A stretch of DNA of 64,000 bases from Solimonas_A sp052035235 (lineage in GTDB: Bacteria; Pseudomonadota; Gammaproteobacteria; Nevskiales; Nevskiaceae). Location: assembly GCA_052035235.1 (NCBI GenBank), contig JBPOHT010000006.1, positions 1-64,000 of the forward strand. The letters run 5' to 3'. The notes beneath the pieces are model-generated. The model had not been told where the DNA came from, ran no database searches, and saw only the letters and a program-made list of their open reading frames with translations. Of this stretch, positions 8,914-17,990 are shown piece after piece; position 1 is the stretch's first letter, and the number at the start of each line of letters is the position of its first letter. The position numbers and the translations under genes were made by a program.

Positions 8914-11216
8914 GCGCCCTGCCCTTCCGCAAGCTCGCCATCGCCGCGCTGCTGGGCAGCAGCTTGGCGGCGCAGGCCGCCGCGGAGCCCTATCTCTATG
9001 GTCCGGTGCGCGGCGGCGAACAGCTGGCGCGCATCGCCTGGGAACTGCGCCCGGACAAGACCCGCATCGGCACCTGGCAGATGACCGCCGCGCTATACCG
9101 CGCCAATCCCAAATCCTTCATCGAAGGCGACATCGAGCGCCTGCGCCCCGGCGCCATGCTGACGGTGCCCGCCGACGAGGACGTGCGCCGCATCGAATCC
9201 GAACTGGCACGACGGCTGGCGCGCGAGCCCGGCAACGCGCGCGCGCTGCTGTCCGAGTGGGCGGCGACCGCGTCACCCGCCGCGCCGGAGCCGGAGCCAG
9301 CACCGGTTGCTGCACCCGCCGCCGCTGTGCCCATGATGTCCCCCGCAATGTCCCCCGCGATGTCACCGGGCCTGACGCTGCAGCAGGCACCCGCGCCGGC
9401 GAACGCACCCGCGCCCGTTCCGGCGGCCGAGGCGGCCACCGCCAAGGTGGTGCCGGCCTGGGCGCCCGATCCCAGCCCCAAGGCGACGCTCTCGCTGCCC
9501 TCGCTGGGTGCCGCGCCCGCGCCGATCGTGCCGCCCGAGCGCCGCCGCCCGGACGTGGACCCGCGCAGCATCCCGCCCGAGCCCGAGGCGCTGCCGGACC
9601 CCAACCGCATGACGCGGCTGGCGCCGGTGGCCATGCCAGAGCCCTGGAAGCAGTACGAGAAGATGCCGGTGCCGGACCGCTGGCGCATCCTCAACTCGCT
9701 GGGCCTGGTGCCGCAGCGCTGGTGGGACCCGTACAACCAGAACACCTGGAAGGGCGACAAGCCGGTCTGGGGCAACCAGCATTTCATCTCGTTAAACGCC
9801 ACGCTGGACAGCGTCTACGAATACCGCGAGCAGCCCACGCCCATCGGCGGCAACGGCACTGGCGAAGGCGGCCTGCTCGACCTCTTCGGCCGGCCGCAGC
9901 AGTACACGCTGGCCAGCAACCTGATCCTGTCGGCGGCCTACATCAAGGGCGACACCGTCTACCGCCCGCCCGACGTCGAGCTGCGCTTCACGCCGGTGAT
10001 CAACTACAACTACACGGCCGTGCAGGAAGCCGGCGCGATCAACATCAACCCTGCCAAGGGCCTGGACCGGCGCGATTCCTTCGTCGGCATCCAGGAGCTG
10101 TTCGCCGACTTCGACCTGCGCGCCGTCTCCGACCACTACGACTTCGACAGCATCCGCTTCGGCATCCAGCCGTTCTCCAGCGACTTCCGTGGCTTCCTGT
10201 TCCAGGACAACCAGCTGGCGATCCGCCTGTTCGGCACGCGCGCCAACAACCGCTACCAGTACAACCTGGCCTGGATCCGCCGCCTGGAGAAGGACACCAA
10301 CAGCGGCCTCAACGACATCAGCGCGGCGCTGCGCGACGACGACATCTTCCTGTTCAGCCTCTACCGGCAAGACACACCGAGGTTCGGCTTCACCTCGCAG
10401 GGCATCGTCGCCTACAACCGCAATCGCGACAGCGGTCGCTTCTACGACAAGAACGGCTTCCTGCAGCGCCCGGCGGTGATCGGCACCGAGACCACGCGCG
10501 AGTACGACGTGGTCTACCTCGGCTACAACGGCGACGGCCACTTCGGCCGCCTCAACCTGACCACCTCGGCCTATGCGGCGCTGGGCCGGCAGGACCGTGG
10601 CGTTTTCTTCGACAAGACGCGCGACATCCGCGGCTTCTTTGCCGCGGCCGAAGCGTCCTACGACATGGACTGGATGCGCTTCCGCCTCAGCGCGCTTTAT
10701 GGCAGCGGCGACCGCGACCCGTACGACGACACCGCCACCGGCTACGACGCGATCTTCGAGAACCCGATCTTCGCCGGTGCCGACAGCAGCTTCTGGATCC
10801 GCCGCCCGGTGCCGCTGATCGGCGGCGGCGGCGTGGCGCTGTCGCAGTTCAACGGCGTGCTCGCCAACCTGCGCCCCAGCAAGGAATTCGGCCAGTCCAA
10901 CTTCGAGAACCCCGGCATCATCCTGGTGGGCGCCGGCGCCGACTTCGACATCACGCCGCAGCTGCGCATCTTCGGCAACGCCAACTACCTGCGCTTCGAC
11001 GACACCGCCATCCTGGAACTGATGCGCAGCCAGGGCGGCATCGGCCGCGAGATCGGCTGGGACCTGTCGGTGTCCGCCATCTGGCGCCCCTTCTTCACGC
11101 AGAACATCATCCTGCGCCTGTCCGGTGCCGTGCTGCTGCCCGGCGAAGGTTTCCGTGCGCTCTACCCCGACGAGGACGGCTACTCCGTGCTCGCCAACCT
11201 GATCTTCTCCTACTGA
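8910..11216 (+). CDS. Outer-membrane beta-barrel with FimV-like N-terminal domain
   Basis: A 768-residue secreted protein. The signal peptide ends near AAQAAAEP. Residues 28-88 (YGPVRGG..., LYRANPKSFIEGDI, RLRPGAMLTVP) closely resemble the N-terminal domain of FimV, which in FimV precedes a peptidoglycan-binding LysM. A Pro/Ala-rich linker (about 110-230) with the short repeat SPAMSPAMSPG follows. From residue 290 the sequence alternates as expected for beta strands and ends in ANLIFSY, a typical barrel C-terminus with terminal aromatic residue. A barrel lying between two decaheme cytochrome genes suggests a porin sheath like MtrB/MtoB, although I cannot see direct MtrB similarity. The start overlaps the lipoprotein stop by 4 bp. 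Confidence 0.75.
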   Translation: MSALPFRKLAIAALLGSSLAAQAAAEPYLYGPVRGGEQLARIAWELRPDKTRIGTWQMTAALYRANPKSFIEGDIERLRPGAMLTVPADEDVRRIESELARRLAREPGNARALLSEWAATASPAAPEPEPAPVAAPAAAVPMMSPAMSPAMSPGLTLQQAPAPANAPAPVPAAEAATAKVVPAWAPDPSPKATLSLPSLGAAPAPIVPPERRRPDVDPRSIPPEPEALPDPNRMTRLAPVAMPEPWKQYEKMPVPDRWRILNSLGLVPQRWWDPYNQNTWKGDKPVWGNQHFISLNATLDSVYEYREQPTPIGGNGTGEGGLLDLFGRPQQYTLASNLILSAAYIKGDTVYRPPDVELRFTPVINYNYTAVQEAGAININPAKGLDRRDSFVGIQELFADFDLRAVSDHYDFDSIRFGIQPFSSDFRGFLFQDNQLAIRLFGTRANNRYQYNLAWIRRLEKDTNSGLNDISAALRDDDIFLFSLYRQDTPRFGFTSQGIVAYNRNRDSGRFYDKNGFLQRPAVIGTETTREYDVVYLGYNGDGHFGRLNLTTSAYAALGRQDRGVFFDKTRDIRGFFAAAEASYDMDWMRFRLSALYGSGDRDPYDDTATGYDAIFENPIFAGADSSFWIRRPVPLIGGGGVALSQFNGVLANLRPSKEFGQSNFENPGIILVGAGADFDITPQLRIFGNANYLRFDDTAILELMRSQGGIGREIGWDLSVSAIWRPFFTQNIILRLSGAVLLPGEGFRALYPDEDGYSVLANLIFSY

Positions 11217-11217
11217 C

Positions 11218-14200
11218 ATGCGCCTGCTCGCCGCCCTGCTGCTGATCGCACTGGCCGGACCGGCCCTCGCCGCCGGCGGCGAGAAGCCCGTGGAGCGCAG
11301 TTACGTCATCGCCGATTTCGCGCCACGCTTCCAGCGCCAGGACCAGGCCGAGGCCAAGTCGGCCGGTTGCCAGTCCTGCCACACCGCCAGCGACCAGCAC
11401 ACCATGCACGCCAACCCGGCCGTGGTACTGGGCTGCACCGACTGCCACGGCGGCAACGCCCAGGTCTTCGTCAAGCCGGGCCTGGAGCGCAAGGACGCGG
11501 CCTATATCGACACGCTGGCCCAGGCGCACGTGCTGCCGCTGTATCCCAAGGCCTGGAACTGGCCCTCCAGCCGCAATCCGGAACACAGCTTCGCCCTGCT
11601 CAACAAGGAATCGCCGGAGTTCATCCGCTTCGTCAATCCCGGCGATTACCGCGTGGCGCGCGAGGGCTGCGGCGCCTGCCACCTGCCGATCATCGAGGCT
11701 GCCGAGCGCAGCCTGATGTCCACCGGCGCCATGCTCTGGGGCGGCGCCGCATACAACAACGGCATCCTGCCGTTCAAGCGCTACGTCACCGGCGAGTCCT
11801 ACACCCGCGAGGGCGTGCAGGCACGCATCGACGCGCCGGTGAAGCCCGACGAGAACATGAAGAAGAAGGGCGCTCTGGACGCGCTCTACCCCCTGCCGGC
11901 CTGGGAGGTGGTGCCGCCGGCCGACGTGTTCCGCGTGTTCGAGCGCGGCGGCCGCAACATCTTCAGCCTGTTCCCCGAGACCGCCAATCCCAACACCGGT
12001 GGCAACATCCAGCGCCTCGAAGAACCGGGCCGCCCGGACATCAAACAGTCCAATCGCGGCCCCGGCACCGGCCTGCGCATCTCCGTGCCCGTGCTGAACA
12101 TGCACAAGACGCGGCTCAACGATCCGCTCTCCTGGTTCCTGGGCACCAACGACCAGCCCGGCGACTATCGCTCCTCCGGCTGCTCCGGCTGCCACGTGAT
12201 CTACGCCAACGACCGTGATCCGCGGCACTCCGCCGGCTACGCCGCCGCGGGCCACACCGGCAAGACGCAGACCAAGGACCCCACGATCCCCAAGGACGAG
12301 GAAGGCCATCCGCTCAAGCACGTCTTCACCCGCGCCATCCCCACCAGCCAGTGCATGATCTGCCACATGCACCAGCCGAACATCTTCCTCAACTCGATGC
12401 TCGGCTACACCATGTGGGACTACGAGACCGGCGCCAGCCACATGTGGCCCAAGGACCAGAAGTATCCGGACAGCGCCGAGATCCACAAGATCAACATGCG
12501 CAATCCCGAGGAAGCAGCCATCCGCGGCAACTGGGGCAAGCGCGAGTTCCTCGACAAGGTCTCCGAGCTGAACCCGGACATCAAGGACACCCAGTTCGCC
12601 GACTACCACGGCCACGGCTGGAACTTCCGCGCCATCCACAAGCGCGACCGCAAGGGCAACCTGCTCGACAAGGACGGCAACATCGTCGCGGATGACGACC
12701 CGAAGAAATTCAGCAAGACCGTGCAGATGTCCTCGATCCACGTCGACGTCGGCATGCACTGCGTGGACTGCCACTTCTCGCAGGACTCCCATGGCAACGG
12801 CCACATCTACGGCGAGGTGGCTCAGGCCGTGGAGATCGACTGCCAGGACTGCCACGGCACCGCCGACCGCTATCCCACGCTGAAGACCTCCGGCCCCGCC
12901 GCGCCGCCGGGCGGCAGCGACATGGCGCGCCTGCGCGTGCAGGACGGCCGCAAGCGCTTCGAGTGGCGCGGTAACAAGCTCTACCAGCGCTCCGCGCTGG
13001 ACCCCAAGAAGGAATGGGAGCTGTCGCTGGTCAAGGACTCGGTGACCCTCGGCAACTCGCACTACAACGAGAAGGCCGCGCGCGCCAAGCTGATGTCCAG
13101 GGACACCATCGACCAGCTGTTCGGCACCGACGTGGCGCCGGAGAACCGTGCCCACAAGGACGACGAGGTGATGTGCATCACCTGCCATACCTCCTGGACC
13201 ACCTCCTGCTTCGGCTGCCACCTGCCGATCCAGGCCAACTGGAAGACGCCGCGCAACCACTTCGAAGGCGGCGACAGCCGCAACTACGCCACCTACAACC
13301 CGCAGGTGGCGCGCGACGACTTCTACATGATCGGCAAGCATGGCGAGGCCAAGGGCAACCGCATCGCGCCGGTGCGTTCCACCTCGGCGCTGGTGCTGTC
13401 CTCCACCAATTCCAACCGCGAGCGCATCTACATCCAGCAGCCACCGGTATCGGCCAGCGGCTTCTCGTCGCAGGCCTTCGCGCCGCACTACCCGCACACC
13501 GAGCGCAAGACAGAGACCAAGACCTGCGAGGACTGCCATCTCTCCAAGAACGGTGACAACAATGCCTGGATGACCTCGCTGGTGGGCCTGGGCACCAACT
13601 TCGTCAGCTTCGTCGGCTTCAATGCATGGCTGGGACTGGACGGTGCCGTGGAAGCCGTGCAGGTTACCGAGTGGGACGAGCCGCAGGCCGTGATCGGCTC
13701 CTACCTGCACCGCTACGCCTACCCCGACTGGTACAGGGCCCACGAGGCGCGCGGCCGCAAGCTGCCGGAATCCCACGACCATTCCGCACGCGGACCGGTG
13801 CAGTGCCTGCAGTTGCGCGGTGAATACCTCTACGCCGCCGAAGGCCGCGGCGGCATGCGCGCCTACGACGTCGCCAGCATCGCCAACAAGGGCTTCTCGC
13901 AGCGCATCATCACCGCGCCCTTCTCGTTGCTGGGCCAGGACATCCACGTCGGCTCGAAGAACGCCAGCTGCGTCGCGCTGCCCACCAACCAGCCCATCGC
14001 CCCGCTGCGCAACCAGGGCGACCTGATGCGCATCGTCAACCAGGAACAGCCTTTCCACCCGATCTATCACTACGCCGTCATCAGCGACGTGGAAGAGGGC
14101 CTGATCCTGGTGGACGTCGATACCCTGCAGGACGGCGAACCGCGCAACAACTACCTCAAGCGCTCTCTTACCTGGAACGGCGGCGGCGCACTCAAGGGCG

Positions 14201-15003
14201 CGCGCCACGTGGTGCTCGCCGGCCACCGCGCCTACGTCTCCACCGACGCCGGCATCGTCGTGGTGAACCTCAACGACCCGATGAAGCCGCAGCTGGAAGC
14301 CACCATCCCGCTGCGCGACGTGCGCAGCGTCGCCGTGCAGTTCCGCTACCTGTTCGCCGTCACCGGCGCCGGCCTGCAGACCATCGACATCACCAAGCCC
14401 GCGCAGCCGCGCGTGGTCGAAGGCGCCCTGGTGCCGCTGGCCGACGCCCATCGCGTGCACCTGGCGCGTACCTACGCCTACGTCGCCGCCGGCAAGGACG
14501 GCATCGCCATCGTCGACATCGAGAAGCCCGAGGCGCCGGCGCTGCTGCAGCGCTACGACGCCGACGGCCGGATCAAGGACGCGCGCGACATCACCGTGGG
14601 CAGCACCAACGCCTCGCTGTTCGCCTATGTCGCGGATGCGAAGACCGGCCTGCACGTGATCCAGCTCACCGCCCCCGACACCCAGCCCAAGTTCTACGGC
14701 TTCTCGCCGGAGCCGCGCCCGGTGTGGATCGCCTACCGCCCGACCGCGAAACCGGCGCTGGCACTGAGCAAGGGCCTGGAACGCGACCGCGCCGTGGACG
14801 AAACCGGCCACCAGATCGCCGTCTTCGGCCGCATCGGCTCGCGCCCCTTCAACGTCGAGGAGATGCAGCGCCTCTACCTCGACAAGAACGGCGATCCCTG
14901 GTTCGTCAGCAACCAGCTCAAGTCCGCGCCGCCCAAGAAGAAGGCCGCAGCGGAAGAGAAGAAGAACGCGGCCAGCCAGAACAGCGAGAAACGGCGGCCC
15001 TGA
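11218..15003 (+). CDS. Large decaheme c-type cytochrome with LVIVD-repeat propeller
   Basis: A 1261-residue secreted protein with a signal peptide (MRLLAALLLIALAGPALAAGG). Ten CXXCH motifs lie between about residues 52 and 775 (CQSCH, CTDCH, CGACH, CSGCH, CMICH, CVDCH, CQDCH, CITCH, CFGCH, CEDCH). From about 860 to 1190 there are LVIVD-type repeats (AYVSTDAGIVVVNL, LFAVTGAGLQTIDI, AYVAAGKDGIAIVDI, AYVADAKTGLHVIQL), expected to form a beta-propeller often seen on exported proteins. The C-terminus is rich in Lys, Ala and Glu. It begins one base after the barrel gene stop. The likely place is periplasm or cell surface as terminal electron donor/acceptor; which one cannot be decided here. Confidence 0.88.
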   Translation: MRLLAALLLIALAGPALAAGGEKPVERSYVIADFAPRFQRQDQAEAKSAGCQSCHTASDQHTMHANPAVVLGCTDCHGGNAQVFVKPGLERKDAAYIDTLAQAHVLPLYPKAWNWPSSRNPEHSFALLNKESPEFIRFVNPGDYRVAREGCGACHLPIIEAAERSLMSTGAMLWGGAAYNNGILPFKRYVTGESYTREGVQARIDAPVKPDENMKKKGALDALYPLPAWEVVPPADVFRVFERGGRNIFSLFPETANPNTGGNIQRLEEPGRPDIKQSNRGPGTGLRISVPVLNMHKTRLNDPLSWFLGTNDQPGDYRSSGCSGCHVIYANDRDPRHSAGYAAAGHTGKTQTKDPTIPKDEEGHPLKHVFTRAIPTSQCMICHMHQPNIFLNSMLGYTMWDYETGASHMWPKDQKYPDSAEIHKINMRNPEEAAIRGNWGKREFLDKVSELNPDIKDTQFADYHGHGWNFRAIHKRDRKGNLLDKDGNIVADDDPKKFSKTVQMSSIHVDVGMHCVDCHFSQDSHGNGHIYGEVAQAVEIDCQDCHGTADRYPTLKTSGPAAPPGGSDMARLRVQDGRKRFEWRGNKLYQRSALDPKKEWELSLVKDSVTLGNSHYNEKAARAKLMSRDTIDQLFGTDVAPENRAHKDDEVMCITCHTSWTTSCFGCHLPIQANWKTPRNHFEGGDSRNYATYNPQVARDDFYMIGKHGEAKGNRIAPVRSTSALVLSSTNSNRERIYIQQPPVSASGFSSQAFAPHYPHTERKTETKTCEDCHLSKNGDNNAWMTSLVGLGTNFVSFVGFNAWLGLDGAVEAVQVTEWDEPQAVIGSYLHRYAYPDWYRAHEARGRKLPESHDHSARGPVQCLQLRGEYLYAAEGRGGMRAYDVASIANKGFSQRIITAPFSLLGQDIHVGSKNASCVALPTNQPIAPLRNQGDLMRIVNQEQPFHPIYHYAVISDVEEGLILVDVDTLQDGEPRNNYLKRSLTWNGGGALKGARHVVLAGHRAYVSTDAGIVVVNLNDPMKPQLEATIPLRDVRSVAVQFRYLFAVTGAGLQTIDITKPAQPRVVEGALVPLADAHRVHLARTYAYVAAGKDGIAIVDIEKPEAPALLQRYDADGRIKDARDITVGSTNASLFAYVADAKTGLHVIQLTAPDTQPKFYGFSPEPRPVWIAYRPTAKPALALSKGLERDRAVDETGHQIAVFGRIGSRPFNVEEMQRLYLDKNGDPWFVSNQLKSAPPKKKAAAEEKKNAASQNSEKRRP

Positions 15004-15010
15004 GACCAAA

Positions 15011-15082
15011 CCGTATGGGGGAGCATCCCGCCTTGTGGAATCCCGGAACGGACACACAAGGCGGAATGCTCCCGCCCTACGG
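15011..15082. repeat. Long inverted repeat after the redox run (terminator or REP-like)
   Basis: The arms around 15011-15037 and 15055-15082 pair over about 25 bases (gcatcccgccttgtg with cacaaggcggaatgc at the loop end, ccgta with tacgg at the base) with a few mismatches. There is no clear T-run, so it may be a REP-type palindrome that also ends or stabilises the long transcript. Confidence 0.65.
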
Positions 15083-15157
15083 TCCTCACGCACTCAGGTG
15101 AGGTCACTAGCGGCCCATCACGTCACGCTCGGCGGAGTTTCCAACCCGGATCCCGCC

Positions 15158-15598
15158 ATGACCCCACAAGCCCTCGTTGACCGCCAACTGATCCAGGACC
15201 TGCTGGTGCGCTACTGCCACGCGCTCGACGAACGCGACTGGCCCGGCTTCCAGGCCCTGTTCACCGCCGACGCCGTACTCGACTTCCGTGCCTTCGGCGG
15301 CCCCTGCTGCGGCGTGGCAGAGATGCAGGCCTACCTCGGCGGCGTGCTCGCCACCATGCGCGGCTGCCAGCACACCCTCTCCACCTCGCGCGTCGACCTG
15401 GCCGGCGACGAAGCCCGCGTGCGCAGTGCCGCCCAGGTGATGATGGTCAGCGCCGGCCCGCAGGGCCAGGACCACGTGCTGTTCGCCGGCCTCTGGTACC
15501 GCGACCACCTGGTCCGCGGCCCGAACGGCTGGCGCATCCGCGAACGCGTCCAGGAATACGCCTGGACCCACAACCTCCCGACATCCCCTGGACCATAG
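15158..15598 (+). CDS. SnoaL-like / NTF2-fold family protein
   Basis: A 146-residue cytoplasmic protein beginning MTPQALVDRQLIQDLLVRYCHALDERDWPGF. The motif pattern (LLxRYCHALDERDW, then LFTADAVLDF, a helix, and a C-terminal strand GWRIRERVQEYAW) is that of SnoaL_4-type NTF2-like proteins, which include small hydratases, isomerases and dehydratases acting on lipophilic substrates as well as proteins without known activity. The substrate is not predictable. The ATG at 15158 matches the usual family start; earlier in-frame codons fall in the preceding inverted repeat. It stands alone, separated from the redox run by 154 bp. Confidence 0.75.
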   Translation: MTPQALVDRQLIQDLLVRYCHALDERDWPGFQALFTADAVLDFRAFGGPCCGVAEMQAYLGGVLATMRGCQHTLSTSRVDLAGDEARVRSAAQVMMVSAGPQGQDHVLFAGLWYRDHLVRGPNGWRIRERVQEYAWTHNLPTSPGP

Positions 15599-15623
15599 GG
15601 CGGGAAGCCCATCCCAGAATCCC

Positions 15624-15703
15624 GTCATACCGGCGAAAGCCGGTATCCAGTCCCGCATCCCCAACCCCTGCCCAGGCCCGGATGCCAGCCTCCGCCGGCA
15701 TCA
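15624..15703. repeat. REP-like pair (CCGGCGAAAGCCGG family)
   Basis: 15624-15650 reads gtcataccggcgaaagccgg then tatccag, and 15678-15703 carries a related opposed arm (ggatgcc...ggcat). The same family occurs at 37417, 47982 and 48070. It is a common dispersed intergenic palindrome type in beta- and gammaproteobacteria. Confidence 0.75.
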
Positions 15704-15779
15704 GCCCATCCCGCCTTGAGAAAACCTCGGCCCGTTACCTAACGCGGCGCTCGAGAAACCAACTAAATCATTACCACTC

Positions 15780-15798
15780 AATTACTTAACAAGTAATT
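15780..15798. promoter_or_regulatory. Palindrome upstream of tetR, candidate operator
   Basis: aattacttaacaagtaatt is a perfect 8-bp inverted repeat with a 3-bp centre, in an unusually AT-rich stretch 88 bp upstream of the TetR-family start. The size and symmetry fit a TetR dimer site. Binding is inferred. Confidence 0.5.
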
Positions 15799-15834
15799 CC
15801 CCCTGGGCTGGGCTTGATTTACTACATAAGTCCA

Positions 15835-15851
15835 AACACTGGACACGTGTT
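15835..15851. promoter_or_regulatory. Second palindrome upstream of tetR
   Basis: aacactggacacgtgtt has 5-bp inverted arms (AACAC/GTGTT), 35 bp before the TetR-family ATG. It could be a second operator or the repression site over the promoter of the efflux operon. Confidence 0.4.
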
Positions 15852-15885
15852 GAATACCGTGCGGTTTGTAGTTACCCTGCCGCCC

Positions 15886-16524
15886 ATGACGCTGAGCCAG
15901 CAACGCCGCCAGGAAGAGAAGGAACGCCGCCGCGAGGAAATCATCGACGCGGCCGAGCGGGTCATTGCGGCCAAGGGTTTCGACCTGGCGAAGATGGAGG
16001 AGATCGCGCGGGATGCCCGCGTCTCCCGCGCCCTGGTCTATACCTACTTCAAGGACAAGAGCGATCTCTACTTCGCCATCTGCGAGCGCGCGCTGAAGCT
16101 GCTGCGCGAGCGCTTCGCCGAAGCCGCCGCCGCCCAGCCGCGCGGCATCGACCAGGTGCTGGCCATCGGCCGCTCCTATATCGATTTCGCGCAGGAGTCG
16201 CCGTTCCGTTTCGCCGCGCTGTCGCGCTTCGAGGGTCACTCGCTGGCCGACACTGCGCCGGACTGCACCGAGCGCGGGGTCCTCACCGCAGGCCGCGGCG
16301 TGCACGAGGTAACCGTCAGGGCCCTGCAGCAGGGCATGGCCGACGGCTCGATCCGCAAGGACCTGAGCGACCCATTGCTCACCGCCATCACGCTCTGGGG
16401 CCTGACCCATGGCGTGATCCAGCTGGCGCAAACCAAGAGCACACTGATCACCGACGAAGGCTTCAGCCTTCAGCAGTTCCTGCAATACAGCTTGGAGTTC
16501 GGGCTGCGCTCACTGCGCGCCTGA
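15886..16524 (+). CDS. TetR-family regulator of the RND efflux operon
   Basis: A 212-residue regulator. The N-terminal HTH covers about 14-60 (EEIIDAAERVIAAKGFDLAKMEEIARDARVSRALVYTYFKDKSDLY), the standard TetR signature. The rest is the helical ligand domain. I chose the ATG at 15886 (MTLSQQRRQEE), which gives the usual distance to the HTH; an in-frame frame extension upstream runs through the operator-like palindromes. It lies 26 bp ahead of the TolC-type gene, same strand, so it probably represses itself and the tripartite pump and is released by a pump substrate. Confidence 0.88.
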   Translation: MTLSQQRRQEEKERRREEIIDAAERVIAAKGFDLAKMEEIARDARVSRALVYTYFKDKSDLYFAICERALKLLRERFAEAAAAQPRGIDQVLAIGRSYIDFAQESPFRFAALSRFEGHSLADTAPDCTERGVLTAGRGVHEVTVRALQQGMADGSIRKDLSDPLLTAITLWGLTHGVIQLAQTKSTLITDEGFSLQQFLQYSLEFGLRSLRA

Positions 16525-16550
16525 GCCGATTCATGAGGGGGGAAACCAAC

Positions 16551-17987
16551 ATGCGCAACGCGTTCGCACGCCTGCCCATCGCCGCCACCACGGCGCTGCT
16601 GGTGCTGGGCACGGCGCAAGCCGCCACGGCGCCGCAGCTGTCGATGTCGCTGAGCCTGGGCAGCACCGCCACCGTCACCGCCGCCGCGGTGCAGGACGAC
16701 CCACTGGTCGGCTTCATCGCCGAGGCCCTGGCCAACAACGCCAGCCTGGGCGCGCAGAACCAGTCCGTGGCCGCGCGCTTCGAGGCCCTGCGCGAGGCCC
16801 GCGCACAGCGCCTGCCGCAGCTCGACCTCAAGGCGCGCTACACCGTCGCCGACGGCGGCCGCACCATCGACTTCCCGGCCGGCGACCTGCTCAACCCGGT
16901 CTACACCACGCTCAACCAGCTCACCGGCACGCAGAACTTCCCTCAGATCCAGAACCAGAGCATCGACCTGCTGCGCGAGAAGGAGCAGGACACACGCCTG
17001 TCGCTGACCGCGCCGCTGTTCGCACCGGCCCTGGACAATGCCATCGACGCGCGCCAGTCGCTGTACCAGTCCGAGACCGCCGCGCGCGAAGCACTGGCCC
17101 GCACCCTGGTGCGCGACGTCAAGCAGTCGGCCTACACCCTGGCACAGGCACGCGCCGGCATCGTGATCCTGGAATCCAGCGAGCGCACCCTGTCGGAGAA
17201 CGTGCGCGTGGCGCAGTCTCTGCTCGACGCCGGCAAGGCCACCCGCGACCGCCGCCTGCGCGCCGACGCCGAGCGCCTGGCCGTGTTGCAGCGCCTCGAC
17301 CTGGCACGCGCCCAGGCGCAGCAGGCGCAGCGCTACCTCAACTTCCTGCGCGGCCAGCCGCTGGACACGCCGGTGGAGCTGCCGCCCGCCGAGGGTCGCA
17401 TCGCCGAGGCCACGGCCGCCAGCCGCAGCCGCCCCGAGCTGCGCCAGATCGAACATGCCGTGGATGCCGCCGAGGCCAAGCGCCGCGCCGCGCGCGCCGG
17501 CCGCTGGCCCACGCTGGCGCTGGGCGCCGACTACGGCATCGAAGGCGAGCGCTACCACTTCGACCGCGACCACGATTTCTCGCTGGCCTCGCTGGTGCTG
17601 AACTGGTCGGTGTTCGACTTCGGCCTGCGCCGCGCGCAACAGGCCCAGGCCGCCGCCGAGACCGCCAGCCTCAAGGCGCAGCGCGAAGACCTGCGCCAGA
17701 AGCTGGCCATGGCCGAGCAGGCCGCGCGCGAGGACCTCGCCGTGGCGCTGCGTGCCGTGGAAAGCGCCGGCGCACGCCAGGACGCCGCCGACGAGAGCTT
17801 CCGCATCTCCTCGCGCAAGCGCGACGCCGGCCAGCTCTCGCAGGTGGAGTTCTTCGACGCCGAGCGCGCCCAGACCGACGCCCGCCTCAATCTCGTCATC
17901 GCCCGCCAGGCCGCGCTGTCGCGCGCCGCGGAACTCGAATACGCCACGGCAGCTTATCCCCTGCCCGCCCAACACTTAGCGGAGTGA
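16551..17987 (+). CDS. TolC-type outer-membrane efflux channel
   Basis: A 478-residue exported protein with a signal peptide (MRNAFARLPIAATTALLVLGTAQAA). Two repeated helical halves typical of TolC/OprM proteins are visible: ALANNASLGAQNQSVAARFEALREARAQRLPQ in the first and RQIEHAVDAAEAKRRAARAGRWPTLAL in the second, each followed by long coiled helices. The strong ribosome site gaggggggaa lies before the ATG at 16551; an ATG 18 bp earlier lies inside that purine stretch. It is the first structural gene of the tetR-tolC-MFP-RND operon and would form the outer-membrane exit duct. Confidence 0.88.
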   Translation: MRNAFARLPIAATTALLVLGTAQAATAPQLSMSLSLGSTATVTAAAVQDDPLVGFIAEALANNASLGAQNQSVAARFEALREARAQRLPQLDLKARYTVADGGRTIDFPAGDLLNPVYTTLNQLTGTQNFPQIQNQSIDLLREKEQDTRLSLTAPLFAPALDNAIDARQSLYQSETAAREALARTLVRDVKQSAYTLAQARAGIVILESSERTLSENVRVAQSLLDAGKATRDRRLRADAERLAVLQRLDLARAQAQQAQRYLNFLRGQPLDTPVELPPAEGRIAEATAASRSRPELRQIEHAVDAAEAKRRAARAGRWPTLALGADYGIEGERYHFDRDHDFSLASLVLNWSVFDFGLRRAQQAQAAAETASLKAQREDLRQKLAMAEQAAREDLAVALRAVESAGARQDAADESFRISSRKRDAGQLSQVEFFDAERAQTDARLNLVIARQAALSRAAELEYATAAYPLPAQHLAE

Positions 17988-17990
17988 GCC

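Noticed and set aside
11107..15093. A minus-strand open frame of over 1300 codons opposite the large decaheme cytochrome
   Set aside because: It mirrors a plus-strand gene with signal peptide, ten CXXCH motifs and propeller repeats; its translation is low-complexity (A, G, V, D, H) and shows no domain. High GC makes such shadows common.
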